A stretch of DNA of 64,000 nt from Daphnia carinata (taxonomy: Eukaryota > Arthropoda > Branchiopoda > Diplostraca > Daphniidae): contig NC_081339.1 of assembly GCF_022539665.2 (NCBI RefSeq), positions 9,173,367 through 9,237,366 on the forward strand, written 5' to 3'. The notes below the pieces were generated by a model that saw nothing but the letters and a program-made list of their open reading frames with translations, was not told where the DNA came from and ran no database searches. This document shows, piece by piece, positions 54,100-63,934 of this stretch; the first letter of the stretch is position 1, and each line of letters begins with the position of its first letter. A program made the translations under genes and the position numbers.

Positions 54100-56843
54100 T
54101 GATGGATTCCACTGATCCCACTGAAGGACATATCCGAACAAGATTTAAGTATGGATATTGTCATTGAACCATTTCTCGACATATCCACCAACATTAGTGA
54201 CGCGAAAACTAGTGCTACACGAAAAGGGAAAAAAGGTGAGAAATTCAAACATAGAAAAAACTTAAAACCAATAAAATTAGTTTAAAATATAAATTTAATT
54301 TCACTTTAGATGGCGACATACGCGTCATGCTTTACCCTGAAACGCTAATAAAATATGTTGGACCAGGCAAGAGAAAGGGGACTTCATACTATGAATGCCT
54401 TATTGGACAATGCAAAATAAAGCCAAAGGCACTATCAGCAGTGAACAATTCAAGAGGCAACATAAGAAAACACATTTCAATCAAGCACAATAAAGAAGAT
54501 CTTGAAAACTTCAACATCCTTTGCAAAGAAATTGACAGTGCCAGTGTCAAAGGAAACGATTTTGTTCACTACAGCAATGCAGGACTGCAGCAACATCAGA
54601 ACAAACCCAAACAAAGCTATCGTTTAGTGGCTACCCACGCATTTTAACGCAAGAAATGTTTGACAACTATATCGTGGTAAGCTTTCATTATTTTTATTCT
54701 TTAATTAAACTTCATTACATCTGCTTGGTAGGAATATCTCTGTGACGCTGTTTTACCGGTGTATCACACTGAACGACCGGAATTTGCTTTTCTTGCGCAG
54801 ACTATGCCCTCGTCTTCAAGTCAAAAGTAGAGGATACTATAGGAAAGTGATAAGTATTTTCTTCGAAAAGAAGAAGATGAAGCTAAAGGAAAAACTGAAT
54901 CAAGCAAAATGGCTCTGTACTACTGCTGACTGTTGGTCGTCCCGACGAAAGAACTTTTTGGTGATGACCATACATTGGATTTCTGAAGACTTTAAGCGAG
55001 AATCCTATTAACTTGCAATTCGAAGAGTTCAAGGTAAGTGTGATTATGACCTTCTCGCCCGACTGATAGAGTCCATTCATGAAGAATATGACATAACGTC
55101 AAAAGTCGTCGCTACTGTCACTGACAACGGAAGCAATTTCGTCAAAGCCTTTCGGTTGTTTTCCGTTAAAGTGCCTTCAATAAATACAGTAGCTTCGGTG
55201 GATGTAGCTTCTGATTCCGATCAAGGACCAGCTAAGTGTTCGCCAAAAGCTGGTTGCAGCTATAGACAGCCCTATGAAAACGCCTCTCTCGTGAAGATTC
55301 TGGAGGAAATGGAATCAGATTTCTCAGAAAGTGATGTCGAAAACGAGGATATTGGTAAGTTTTGATACATAGTGTTAAGCTCATTGATGCATAGTAATAA
55401 TTTTTTGTTATCCTGATATTCTACAGCAGAACATTTGCCTTCTGATGCTTCAGCAGATTTCGAAAACGTTGATGAAGTCCATGAAGACGACGCACAATTT
55501 TGTTTTTTGCCGTTAACGGAAACTTTGGATATCAAAGACAATGCCCAAGATATCTATTCTCTTCCGACTCATCGCAGATGCGCATCCCATTCTTTGAATC
55601 TCATCGCGAGCAAAGATGTCTTTGAAAACATGGAGGTTGCTTTAAAAAAACTGAAAGAATCTGCAGAACTAAAAATGAAGATGCTGTGGAAAAAGCAAAA
55701 TCGAAGTACAAAAGCATCGGATGTCATCCAGGCAAAACTCAAATTGTTGTTTGTAGTCCATAATGAGACCCGTTGGAACTCATTTTTCGACGCCGTTGAA
55801 CGCATAAGATACTTCATCCACAACAAGAAGCAAGAATTAAAAGAAGTATTTGAACACTTCAATATTCCCTATTTCCGTCCAGCCGAAGAAGAATATATTA
55901 ATTTGTCAAAATCATGCGACCACTGGCAGACGCATTAGACGTCCTTCAGGCTGATCGCAACGTTTCAATGGGATATTTGCTACCAACTTTGACGATTTTG
56001 AAAAACAAATTGTTGGAATTAAAGCGAACGCCTGGCATTGTTCACTGCAAATCCTATATTACGGAAATAATAGCAGCTGTAACCAAAAGATTTAATACCT
56101 GCTTCCAGGACGATGACCACATCCTAGCTGCTATTTTACACCCTAAATTTAAAATGTATATATTGAGGAAAACAAATCGTACTTTATGGACAAATTGCTT
56201 GCTCATCATGAAATTTTGCTGTCAGCGCCAGTACAATCAGCGCAAACAGGTAAATATATTCTTTATAAAATTACAATATTTTTGTCTATCTAATTTATTT
56301 TCATTTAAAGGTCGCCTTTGCTGTCAGATCAAAGTGAAGAAAACGACTTATTTAGTCCGAAAAGAAAAAAGATTTTTTCCGCTCTTTGACCACCACAAAC
56401 GTCAAAAATTCCTACAACGAGGCCGTAGCCTTCATGGGGGATCCTTCGACAACAATTTCCAGCCTTAGGAAATATCCGTCCATTAAAGAGATGTATTTGA
56501 AATATAATACTGCCCTACCCTCTTCTGCTTCCGTCGAGCGACTTTTCAGCGTAGCTGGAACTATATTTCGGCCAACAAGAAATCGTCTTTCAGACGAAAA
56601 CTTTGAAAAAATGTTGTTTTTAAGGGCCAATAATTCATTGTAATACGATCACATCAATACAGCAGTGATTTTCATGAATTTTGATGGTATTTTTGCAAAT
56701 TTCGTTTTTTACCGTAACCGTTACCGCGCGGTACTTGGAAAAATTTTACCGCGGTAGTACCGCTACAGCTTTACTTTTGAAGAAAAATTGAAGTAGAGCT
56801 ACCGCGGTAACGGTACTATTTAAAAGTACCGCTTCCAACACTG
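54100..56843 (+). mobile_element. hAT-superfamily transposon 2, right end intact, left end not found
   Basis: The right terminus inverted reads CAGTGTTGGAAGCGGTAC (56843). It is followed inward by about 130 bp of TACCGCGGTA words. It is inserted in exon 3 of cuticle gene C directly after its GATC. The transposase is on the plus strand. The left terminus and target duplication are not recognisable, so the left side may be deleted. Confidence 0.8.
54150..56643 (+). pseudogene. hAT transposase 2, multi-exon, several frame breaks
   Basis: A first exon from MDIVIEPFLDIS ends at KGKK/GTGAG. Exon 2 (after CACTTTAG) carries a BED-type finger (YYECLIGQC..., NIRKHISIKH). A frame change lies near 54615, then LSFSGYPRILTQEMFDNY to a GTAAGC donor. 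EYLCDAVLPVYHTERPEFAF follows in the next exon, with another break at about 54835. Later parts are TTADCWSSRRKNF, VTDNGSNFVKAF, RCASHSLNLIAS, ETRWNSFFDA and ILHPKFK. The dimerisation end has LPSSASVERLFSVAG (catalytic Glu in VERLF). The three acidic residues survive but at least three frame breaks make it inactive. Confidence 0.8.
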
Positions 56844-57434
56844 GATCCAGGTCAAAGTGAATTTCTCGCCTTCAGGTGAAACCCAGTAGGAAGATCCCTT
56901 GTTGATGTTGCCCATAACATCTTCGTAGGTGGCCTTTCCGTAAGAATCGTAAGCGACTCCTTGCATCTTCTTCTGAACTTGAGATTCTTCACGGGTTGTG
57001 TAGTCAGACTGGCCGTTGCTGTGGGTTAAAGGAATTTCATGTTTTGAAATATGAGAATCTATAGTCTCTTTGTTATTACGCATAAACCATGAAAATTATT
57101 TACCTCCACTGGCTGCTGCCATCGATGTTGCGCTCGTCGGATTGGCTAGTGACTGTAATGTCAGCGTATTTGTTATCCTTGTAGCTTGGTGTGGGGTAGG
57201 CTGGTGTGGGGTAGCTAGGCGTAGGGTACTTGGGTGCGCTGTAGCTAGGGGTAGCAAATTTTGATGCAGGGTAGCTGGGAGCTTTGTATTCCGGGTTATA
57301 GCTGGAAGGAACGGCAGCGGCAATAGCCAAGACGGCAGCGAACAACAACTGTCGTCCAATGTATTAATTAAATAAATATCTAAAATTTTTAGTTTTCGGA
57401 AAATATAAGCAATAAAATGCCTCACGAGCTTCAT
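56844..57434 (-). pseudogene. RR-1 cuticle gene C, 3' end cut off by hAT insertion
   Basis: Exon 1 (57426-57434) is MKL. Exon 2 (57103-57348) encodes LLFAAVLAIAAAVPSSYNP, then Tyr/Pro repeats (TPSYSAPKYPTPSYPTPAYP) and KDNKYADITVTSQSDERN. Exon 3 (from 57018) runs SNGQSDYTTREESQVQKKM and on to SYWVSPEGEKFTLTWI, where hAT element 2 begins (56843). The last about 40 residues (ADD.GFQPKGDHLP... to the stop), including half of the RR chitin-binding motif, are missing. Splice sites and promoter are otherwise intact, so a truncated, readthrough transcript is possible. Confidence 0.85.
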
Positions 57435-57457
57435 GCTGTACTAGGAGGTTTTGATAA

Positions 57458-57497
57458 ACAACTGATGGTCTGAGTCCTTCCATCCTGGACTTTTATA
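57458..57497 (-). promoter_or_regulatory. Core promoter and conserved upstream block of gene C
   Basis: TATAAAA (57491-57497) with ATCAGTTGTTT initiator downstream, the same as gene A. The conservation with gene A continues from 57498 to about 57790. Confidence 0.7.
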
Positions 57498-57790
57498 GTT
57501 GAGTGAGAGGCAAAGAGCATTCAGTTGACCTAGTTGTTTTGGCAGCTAGATTTCGCTCTAGCAAATTAGGTTTTGGGCGTTGAATAAAATACCTTACTTT
57601 CGCTTTTACCCTTAACCACAGTGCATTTTTGATTTCGTTTGGCTGGTGAAGGATTTATTTTGTCTCCTGGTCTATGATGATGAGAAATCAATATCTTGTT
57701 ATAGGAGTATTCACACGTCAGTGTCTATGAAATACAAATAATATAATTTATCTTACTAAAATCAGGTTGACGAACGATAATTTGCTCAAT

Positions 57791-58074
57791 TCCTAAATCA
57801 TCAGTCGGTGGTGATATGTGACAATTCTGAAGGAAAATCATCAGCAAATTGTGTTAGGTTTCTACTTATCGAAAACAATCACTGCATTACAAGGGCCATG
57901 ACCTGTAATGCAAACCAAATCATTTAGCCACCACAAGGCGGTGATCGCCGCTTTCAAAAACTAAGTAAAGAAATCAAATGAAAATGAAAGACACCCAATA
58001 TTTTTTCGACTATATAAGGCCGTCTGAAGGTGATTGAAGACATCAGTTGTTCAACTCTTCAACCCGCTCTCAAC
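57791..58074. other. Head-to-head intergenic region of genes C and D, with the gene D promoter
   Basis: Genes C (-) and D (+) diverge. A TATATAAG box at 58011-58018 and an initiator-like CATCAGTTGTTC at 58041-58052 precede the gene D ATG at 58075. Confidence 0.6.
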
Positions 58075-60155
58075 ATGAAACTAGTAAATATAATTTCTTT
58101 AAATTTTTCTTTTATTTACAATTTCATAGCTTATTGAAAAGCTTTTTTCGCAGTTTATTATCGCCGCTTTCTTGGCCGTCGCTGCCGCTGTTCCATCCAG
58201 CTACAAGCCGGAAAACAAGGCTCCTAGCTCCCCTGCCCCAAGCTACCCCGCACCGGCTTACCCTGCACCAGCCTACCCTGCACCAGCCTACCCCGCACCA
58301 GCTTATCCTACTCTCAGCAACATGGTCTCACTACATATGTACTAAGTAGTACATAGTTGCAGATGCACTTTTTCTTATGGGGTAAATGATAAACGCGCAG
58401 GGCGTTAGTCAATTGTTTTTTTTTAATATTGTCTGCTTGGAGCTTTTCCACGCGGAAGTCGCGATAAAACGTGGTTTTCCATGCGGAATGTGAAAAAAGA
58501 CACCTAAAATTGTAAATTAAATGAGAACCCATGAAATAAATTTATTTAAATTATCTAGTTAATTTTTAATATAAGACGGAATGCTGAAATTTTCTAGACA
58601 CAAACAAAATGTAAATATGTATAATTAAAATTTTTTACACTTATATACACTTTTTAAAATTTGAACTTGGCGCGGTAAAAAAATGGCCGCCATAATGGTT
58701 TATCAAAAACCACTTTTTCAAACGTAATTTTTGGGGTTAAATATAGCATCTTAAAAGTAAACGTTTAGAACAACTTGTTCCTCAATCACCAGGAACAAAA
58801 ATATTATAATGGTTTCCTGTTTTGACGAAGATTAAGCATCAAACAATCAATGCAAAGTTTCGTCTTTTTCACACACCCCCTCCCCTTTCTAAAATCATGA
58901 AATCCTTTAATAATTATTTATGAAGAAAATAAACAGTTAAAATTGACAAATTTTGCATCAATCGATAGCTCTTATCAAGAGCTATCTAATTCTATAAAAC
59001 TTATGTTAAATTTTCGGAAAACGAAAAAGTTCAAGTGTAACATCAATTTTTTTGTTTTATCGGTTGCGTCCATTAGAACCTTAGATCGAAAAACAACAAA
59101 AACGCATTTTGCGTTTAAGATTTTTTCGATTTGAAAATATTGATTACAATTATCTAAAAATGGATAGCCCTTACCAAGGGCTATCGATTTATATTATTTT
59201 ATATTATTTATATATTAAATCAGCGAATATCATAATTAATTTTGCTGACAAGTAATAAAAAAATTGTTTCTCTTATATTCGTTTATTTCAATTACCATAA
59301 CTATTGTACATATATATAATAGTAATATATATATTGTAATTGTATGTATGTATAAATATATAAATATAATTGTACGTATGTATAAATATATATATATAAT
59401 TGTAATATACTGTATATATGTGTATTTATTATATTGTAACATTTATGTACATTATCATAATATTATAAATATAAATTTATATAAACCTAATTCATAATAT
59501 TCGCTTTGAAAAAATTAAGACATGCGCTACACGCATTTTTGTTTAACTGGTTTAACTTTAACGGTTTAGCCATTAAAGCAACCAAATCAAAGCCCTAGGG
59601 GTGAAAACATACACTTTCCCCATAAAGAAAACTGCAGGCGCGATTATGTACTAAGTAGTACATATTGCCTCGCGACCAGCCTGACTCTCAGCTACAACAA
59701 GGATAACAAATACGCTGGTATCACCATCACCAGCCAATCTGACGAGCGCAATCTCGATGGCAGCAGCCAATGGAGGTGAATCTATTTCATACTTTATACT
59801 CATCATTTTAAGAACTAAAAATAACCATTAAAAATTTTTTATTATTTCAGCCGATAGCTATGCCCAGTCTGACTACACCACCCGCGAAGAGTCTCAGGTT
59901 CAGAAAAAGATGGAAGGAATCACCTACGATTCCTACGGCAAAGAATCGTACGGTGAAATCCTAGGCAACACCAATAAAGGATCCTCTTACTGGGTTTCTC
60001 CTGAAGGCCAAAAATTCACTTTGACCTGGGCCGCTGATGATGCCGGTTTCAAGCCCAAATGAGAACACTTGCCCGTTTCTCCCGTCCACGAATACGAACT
60101 TCCAGTCGCCCCTGTCCATATCCCTTTCAACGGCAAAGGCTACAAGATCTACTAA
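58075..60155 (+). pseudogene. RR-1 cuticle gene D, interrupted and with a premature stop
   Basis: Exon 1 (58075-58083) is MKL. Exon 2 starts FIIAAFLAVAAAVPSSYKP after TTTTTTCGCAG and has AYPAPAYPAP repeats to YPTLS. There a 1,365-bp element (58319-59683) is inserted with a 9-bp duplication. Exon 2 resumes YNKDNKYAGITITSQSDERN and ends GSSQW at GGTGAATC. Exon 3 (from 59858) encodes YAQSDYTTREESQVQKKM, then SYWVSPEGQKFTLTWAADDA and GFKPK, then TGA (60060-60062) where other copies have Gly. The rest (EHLPVSPVHEYELPVAPVH to KIY) stays open to the old TAA (60153-60155). Two independent lesions confirm a pseudogene. Confidence 0.9.
58319..59683. mobile_element. Non-autonomous DNA transposon, Mutator-like (9-bp duplication, long imperfect inverted ends)
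   Basis: It is flanked by ACTCTCAGC at 58310-58318 and 59684-59692. The ends are imperfect inverted repeats of about 70 bp that share TGGTC, the palindrome ATGTACTA(A/C)(G/T)TAGTACAT and CTT(A/T)TGGGG. Inside are two further palindromes (GATAGCTCTTATCAAGAGCTATC area at 58964-58987 and ATAGCCCTTACCAAGGGCTAT at 59165-59185) and a TATATA-rich patch. No transposase frame. Nine-base duplications with long ends point to the Mutator superfamily; this is inference. Confidence 0.8.
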
Positions 60156-61235
60156 ATTAATGAAACCTCAGTTGAGTAAATAATTCAAAGTCATTTATTC
60201 TATGCCTTACGCCTCTGTTGCTTTCGGTGTAAAAACGTGTACATATAAAACTAATAGCATCTAGCAAACGTGTTCGTCTGAAATTTTATTTAGTTCTTCA
60301 TGAAATTGGGTTGTTGCGTCGAAGCTGGGTGCTCGGCGTTGATTTGTTGTGGAAGAGTACTGGGATACGACTGAATTATATGTAGGTGCAACATGATGTG
60401 AAACCATGCTGGATATTGAGCAGAAACGGACGGAGAGATAAACACTTAAAAAAGTGCTTAATATAGTAACTAATCAAAATTATTGTTCATGTTCGATTAT
60501 CGGTTTACGATTAAAATTTTAAGTGTAGAGTCCAAGGTTCCTCTTTCAACAAACCTTGGTATTAAATAGCGAATTTGCTGAAATAAACTAATTATGAAAA
60601 ACAGCTATGACGTAATCTCGTTTTTTATTACTTTACTCCTTCTCTTGTTTTTTTCTAATAATGATAATAATTTTTAATATGATAATAATGATGGCCGCTG
60701 CCTTATTTTTACCCCTTTTTCTTTTTTTTTCTGTCATACTGTCTCACGTTTCAGTTTCAACCTCGAAAGGTTACCGCTGGGATTGAGCTACGTTACATTT
60801 TTACCATGTCTGAGCAGTTCGTTTACATTACCTCTGTGATTAAGATGCACCCATAATGGATACTTTTAGCCGCCTTAAACATTAAACAGATAGATTTGTA
60901 TTACGCCATATCTACCTTCTTCTATTTACTGGCTTCCTGTGAAACGAAAGTTTCCTCCTTTTCCTCCCAACTAAAAATCAAACGACTATTAAACCCTACC
61001 TCAATCGCCAGCTATAGGAGGAATCGCACAATTTTTTTCCCATTGCCTTTTATTTCACTCACTCGTATATCCCACTTTTCTTCCCATTGCCTTTTAGTTC
61101 GCTCACTGGTATCGCCCACTTTATCACGTTCTTTTTTTTATTTTCTACTACCTCTTGGTTCGCTCACTCGTATCCCTCGTTGTTACACGCCTCTTCGTCC
61201 TTTAGTGTACTTATACTAATGGCTATTCGCGCTCG
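60156..61235. other. Intergenic DNA with a short tandem repeat
   Basis: No gene. At 61037-61180 a degenerate ~43-bp unit repeats three times (CCCATTGCCTTTTA(T/G)TTC(A/G)CTCACT(C/G)(G)TAT..CCCAC). AT-rich elsewhere. Confidence 0.45.
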
Positions 61236-61577
61236 TAGTATTACACTACAATCTACGCTTCTCCGGCTTACTACATTGAGGCCTCAATATATTGCTCTGC
61301 TCCGAGCTACACGACAAGTGCGTTGTACTACACCACTGCAGAGGCGCCCAGTATTACGTAGCCCGTAACATACTTTACCGCAGCTGCTCCATCTTTTTAC
61401 GCTGAGACGACCTACTACACTGAAGCCCCGAAATTCTACGCTGCCCCAAGTTACTACAGCAACGCTGCTCTTTCATACTATGTGGAACCTACCTACTACA
61501 CCACAACTTATGTTGTCCCATCTTACTACAGCACAAAGGCTGCTGAATACTACACTATGTCCCAAACGGGCAACTAG
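61236..61577 (+). pseudogene. Tyr-rich (YYT.AP) cuticle-type gene 3, internal stop
   Basis: The frame reads YYTTIYASPAYYIEAS, then YTTSALYYTTAEAPSIT, then TAG (61359-61361). It continues in the same frame with TYFTAAAPSFYAETTYYTEA and KFYAAPSYYSN to AAEYYTMSQTGN and TAG (61575-61577). No leader exon is identified upstream. The repeat and the ending match gene 2. The in-frame stop and missing 5' part make it a pseudogene. Confidence 0.6.
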
Positions 61578-61747
61578 AATAGCCCAGAGGTGAATGGAAG
61601 TCATGATTGTCGACCACTGAGTTTCTGACAACTAAAATGTAATAGGAACAAAATTTAAATCAGATTCTTTCGAGTTTATGAAAAGGTTTACATCGTGTGT
61701 AAGTGATAAAAAGGGAAATATTTGCCCTCCGCAATTGGCTTCAAACC

Positions 61748-62342
61748 CCCCTTTAACTTGTTTTTTCACCGTTTGAAGGCATATCGTGATGATTAGACAT
61801 ATTAATATTGCCTAGCATCGTAGTAATCCTTACCGACTGTTATTCTGTTAACTCCACAATAGGATAGACTTTCGCTTAAACTACAGGAGGGTCGTAAAAT
61901 ACAGGGTTTCCCGTCTCTGAACTTGCACGGGTTTTTAACGCAAGGCCCTGTATTCATAGTGGTAAAAAGTGCTCCTTGACTTCAACAGGCTACGTTACGT
62001 AACTACTAAAGCCCCGCATCCAAAGCATCTGTGACTTAATTTAGGTAGATGAACTTCATCACCACTAGGGTAGATTTCTTCTAACAGGAGAATCAACCAA
62101 CACCACCAAGCTGATACTATCAACTTGATGATCCCTCCCAAAGAAGCCTAGTCTATAGGCCATCAGATACTTTGAACAAGCTTTACTGTTCGTCAAGGCG
62201 GTTATGGAAGAAGTGTAAATCCGGTTAGGTTCTCAATGCTCAATGTCAACGCATCGAGAGGCCCTTTTACTTGTTTCTTCACCGTTTGAAGGCATATCGT
62301 GATGATTAGACATCTCAATATTGCCTAGCATCTTATTACATG
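61748..62342. repeat. Dispersed direct repeat (~80 bp, 510 bp apart)
   Basis: CACCGTTTGAAGGCATATCG followed by TGATGATTAGACAT, AATATTGCCTAGCATC occurs at 61779-61826 and 62281-62332, with matching ACTTGTTT(T/C)TTC before it. It lies in otherwise gene-free DNA (61578-62761). Confidence 0.65.
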
Positions 62343-62761
62343 AGTTTGTTCCAGACGCATGCCGATGACACCTCATATGGCGTAGCAGGGTGAAACTCAA
62401 CTCACGGGAACCGTAACGGTGACGCAATGCGTTGTGAACCGCGACTCACAACTGGATCACGAGATGGCCACCACGGCTCCAATAAGCAGAGGCACACACA
62501 AGTGCTTTATACGTGTCTTTCTGCACGAAAACTGCGTTTGTAAGAAGTTGCGGGAGTCCCGAACAGTGATTCGTTTTTAGTGTCAATAAATGAATTTCGT
62601 AAGAAATCGTTTAATGAACTTTGTTTGAATTTTCATTTTGATTTAAAAAATATAAATAGTTTTCAAATTGTCTAGTTGTATCTTTCTATTATTATAAGAT
62701 AACTGATGGGAACCCCCACCTTCTTGCTCTTCATCTTCATCTTATCCGTATGATAAAATAT

Positions 62762-63029
62762 TGTCACGGCCATGGATCTTGTACCAAGATAGAGACGTTG
62801 TGCTTCAGATTAAAAGATAATGTGTATTTCACCAGAAGGTTTAATGACACAACTGCTAACTAACTGCCCTAACCAATTAATCAAAAAGCCAAACAGGTGT
62901 GCCAAGTCGCCCCTTTTATATCCGGCGACGAGGGTGGTGCTCCAATGGACGGCCATAACTGGGGCGGAATTTCCATCCTAGCGCTGTTGTCGCTACCGCG
63001 GTGACGAATCGAATATTTCCGACTCGACA
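62762..63029 (-). repeat. LTR of gypsy element 3 (268 bp)
   Basis: On the minus strand it begins TGTCGAGTCGG and ends GGCCGTGACA. A TATAAAAGGGGCG box lies near 62925-62940. Immediately upstream (63030-63043) is a polypurine tract CTTAAGGAGGGGGA, so this is the 3' LTR of a minus-strand element that extends past the window. Confidence 0.8.
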
Positions 63030-63307
63030 TCCCCCTCCTTAAGTCGCGACTCGTCCCGATCGCGCTCGTGTGCCAGGAAAATAGAAGTCTAAAATCTAAT
63101 ATTTGTGTTACGGGGTAGAGGGATTACAGGGTTAGAGGAATTACACGACATTGACTTCATTTATCAGGGGGAATAAAGTAAATAAAAGCATTTTCCATGA
63201 ATAAAAGTTGGGGCCGCCGCAATGCCATCTAGCGCTCGTAGTATCAATACTCACCGGCCAGCCAAGAGATGGCGTGGCCAGTTAGTGTCCTTTTCCAACC
63301 ACGCTAT
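63030..63307 (-). other. Polypurine tract and 3' internal region of gypsy element 3
   Basis: Only about 280 bp lie between the gag stop and the LTR. They hold the polypurine tract (63030-63043) and no protease, RT or integrase. Pol is missing from its expected place. Confidence 0.6.
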
Positions 63308-63934
63308 TCAGTCTCTTCTCATGTCCTCACGTTCTCGCCGGCTTCCATCACGTCCGTTTGGTCCCCTTTCGTCCTCCCTTCCTTCCCGATCGGGTGTTGG
63401 TGATCGTGGTCTCGTATTACCCGAGCTGGTCTCGCAAAAACGAGCAATATGACCGGAGCGTCCACATCGGTAGCAGATTGGTTTTCCGTCTACTGTTCGA
63501 GAAGGTTTCTCTCCTCCCCCTCCCAGGCATAATTGTTTAGTGCCTCGTTCCAGCTCTTCTATCCGAACTACCATATCGCGTATTAACTTTTTTAACTCGT
63601 CATGCGACCCTGGGCGCGGGCTGTCTCGCTCTGCGTCGGACTCGTAGGCTTCTTGTTTCAACGGAGTTCGCCTTTCTTCGTAGTCATTATACGTGACTCG
63701 CCTGGCTGGAATAGGATCCTTCGCTTGTCCCATAAAATTAACTGCCTGATTCGGCTTCTCTGAATCCTCATACGCCCTAGTATAAATTTTGAGTGCCCTC
63801 AAAAATTCATCTGTCGTCCGGGGCTGTTTAATTGTCATTTCTCGCTTCAAAGGCTGATTAAGCCCACGCAAAAGATAATCTATTTTCTTCGCTTCAGGCA
63901 TCATAGGGTTCAACCTACGGCACTGATTGAGCAC
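63308..63934 (-). CDS. gag: Gypsy element 3 gag (capsid C-terminus and CCHC knuckle)
   Basis: The frame reads RLNPMMPEAKKIDYLLRGLN and PRTTDEFLRALKIYTRAYED (capsid C-terminal pattern), then a coiled coil, then CYRCGRSGHIARFC (CCHC knuckle) and an Arg/Asp-rich tail with PDREGREDERGPNGRDGSRR. The upstream sequence continues open toward the window edge in another frame, so the start is uncertain. It is followed almost directly by polypurine tract and LTR, which suggests a gag-only, pol-deleted derivative. Confidence 0.8.
   Translation of the reverse strand: MLNQCRRLNPMMPEAKKIDYLLRGLNQPLKREMTIKQPRTTDEFLRALKIYTRAYEDSEKPNQAVNFMGQAKDPIPARRVTYNDYEERRTPLKQEAYESDAERDSPRPGSHDELKKLIRDMVVRIEELERGTKQLCLGGGGEKPSRTVDGKPICYRCGRSGHIARFCETSSGNTRPRSPTPDREGREDERGPNGRDGSRREREDMRRD

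Noticed and set aside
53111-56843. Idea that gene B is the displaced 3' half of gene C across the hAT insertion
   Set aside because: Gene B also contains the part of exon 3 that is still present in C (overlap of about 90 bp), so it is a separate copy rather than the other half.
58964-59185. Palindromes with GATAGC..GCTATC
   Set aside because: Considered as terminators or regulatory hairpins. They lie inside the 9-bp-duplication element and are better seen as part of it.
59264-59497. 77-residue Ile/Tyr-rich frames on both strands
   Set aside because: They arise from a TATATA-rich patch inside a transposon.
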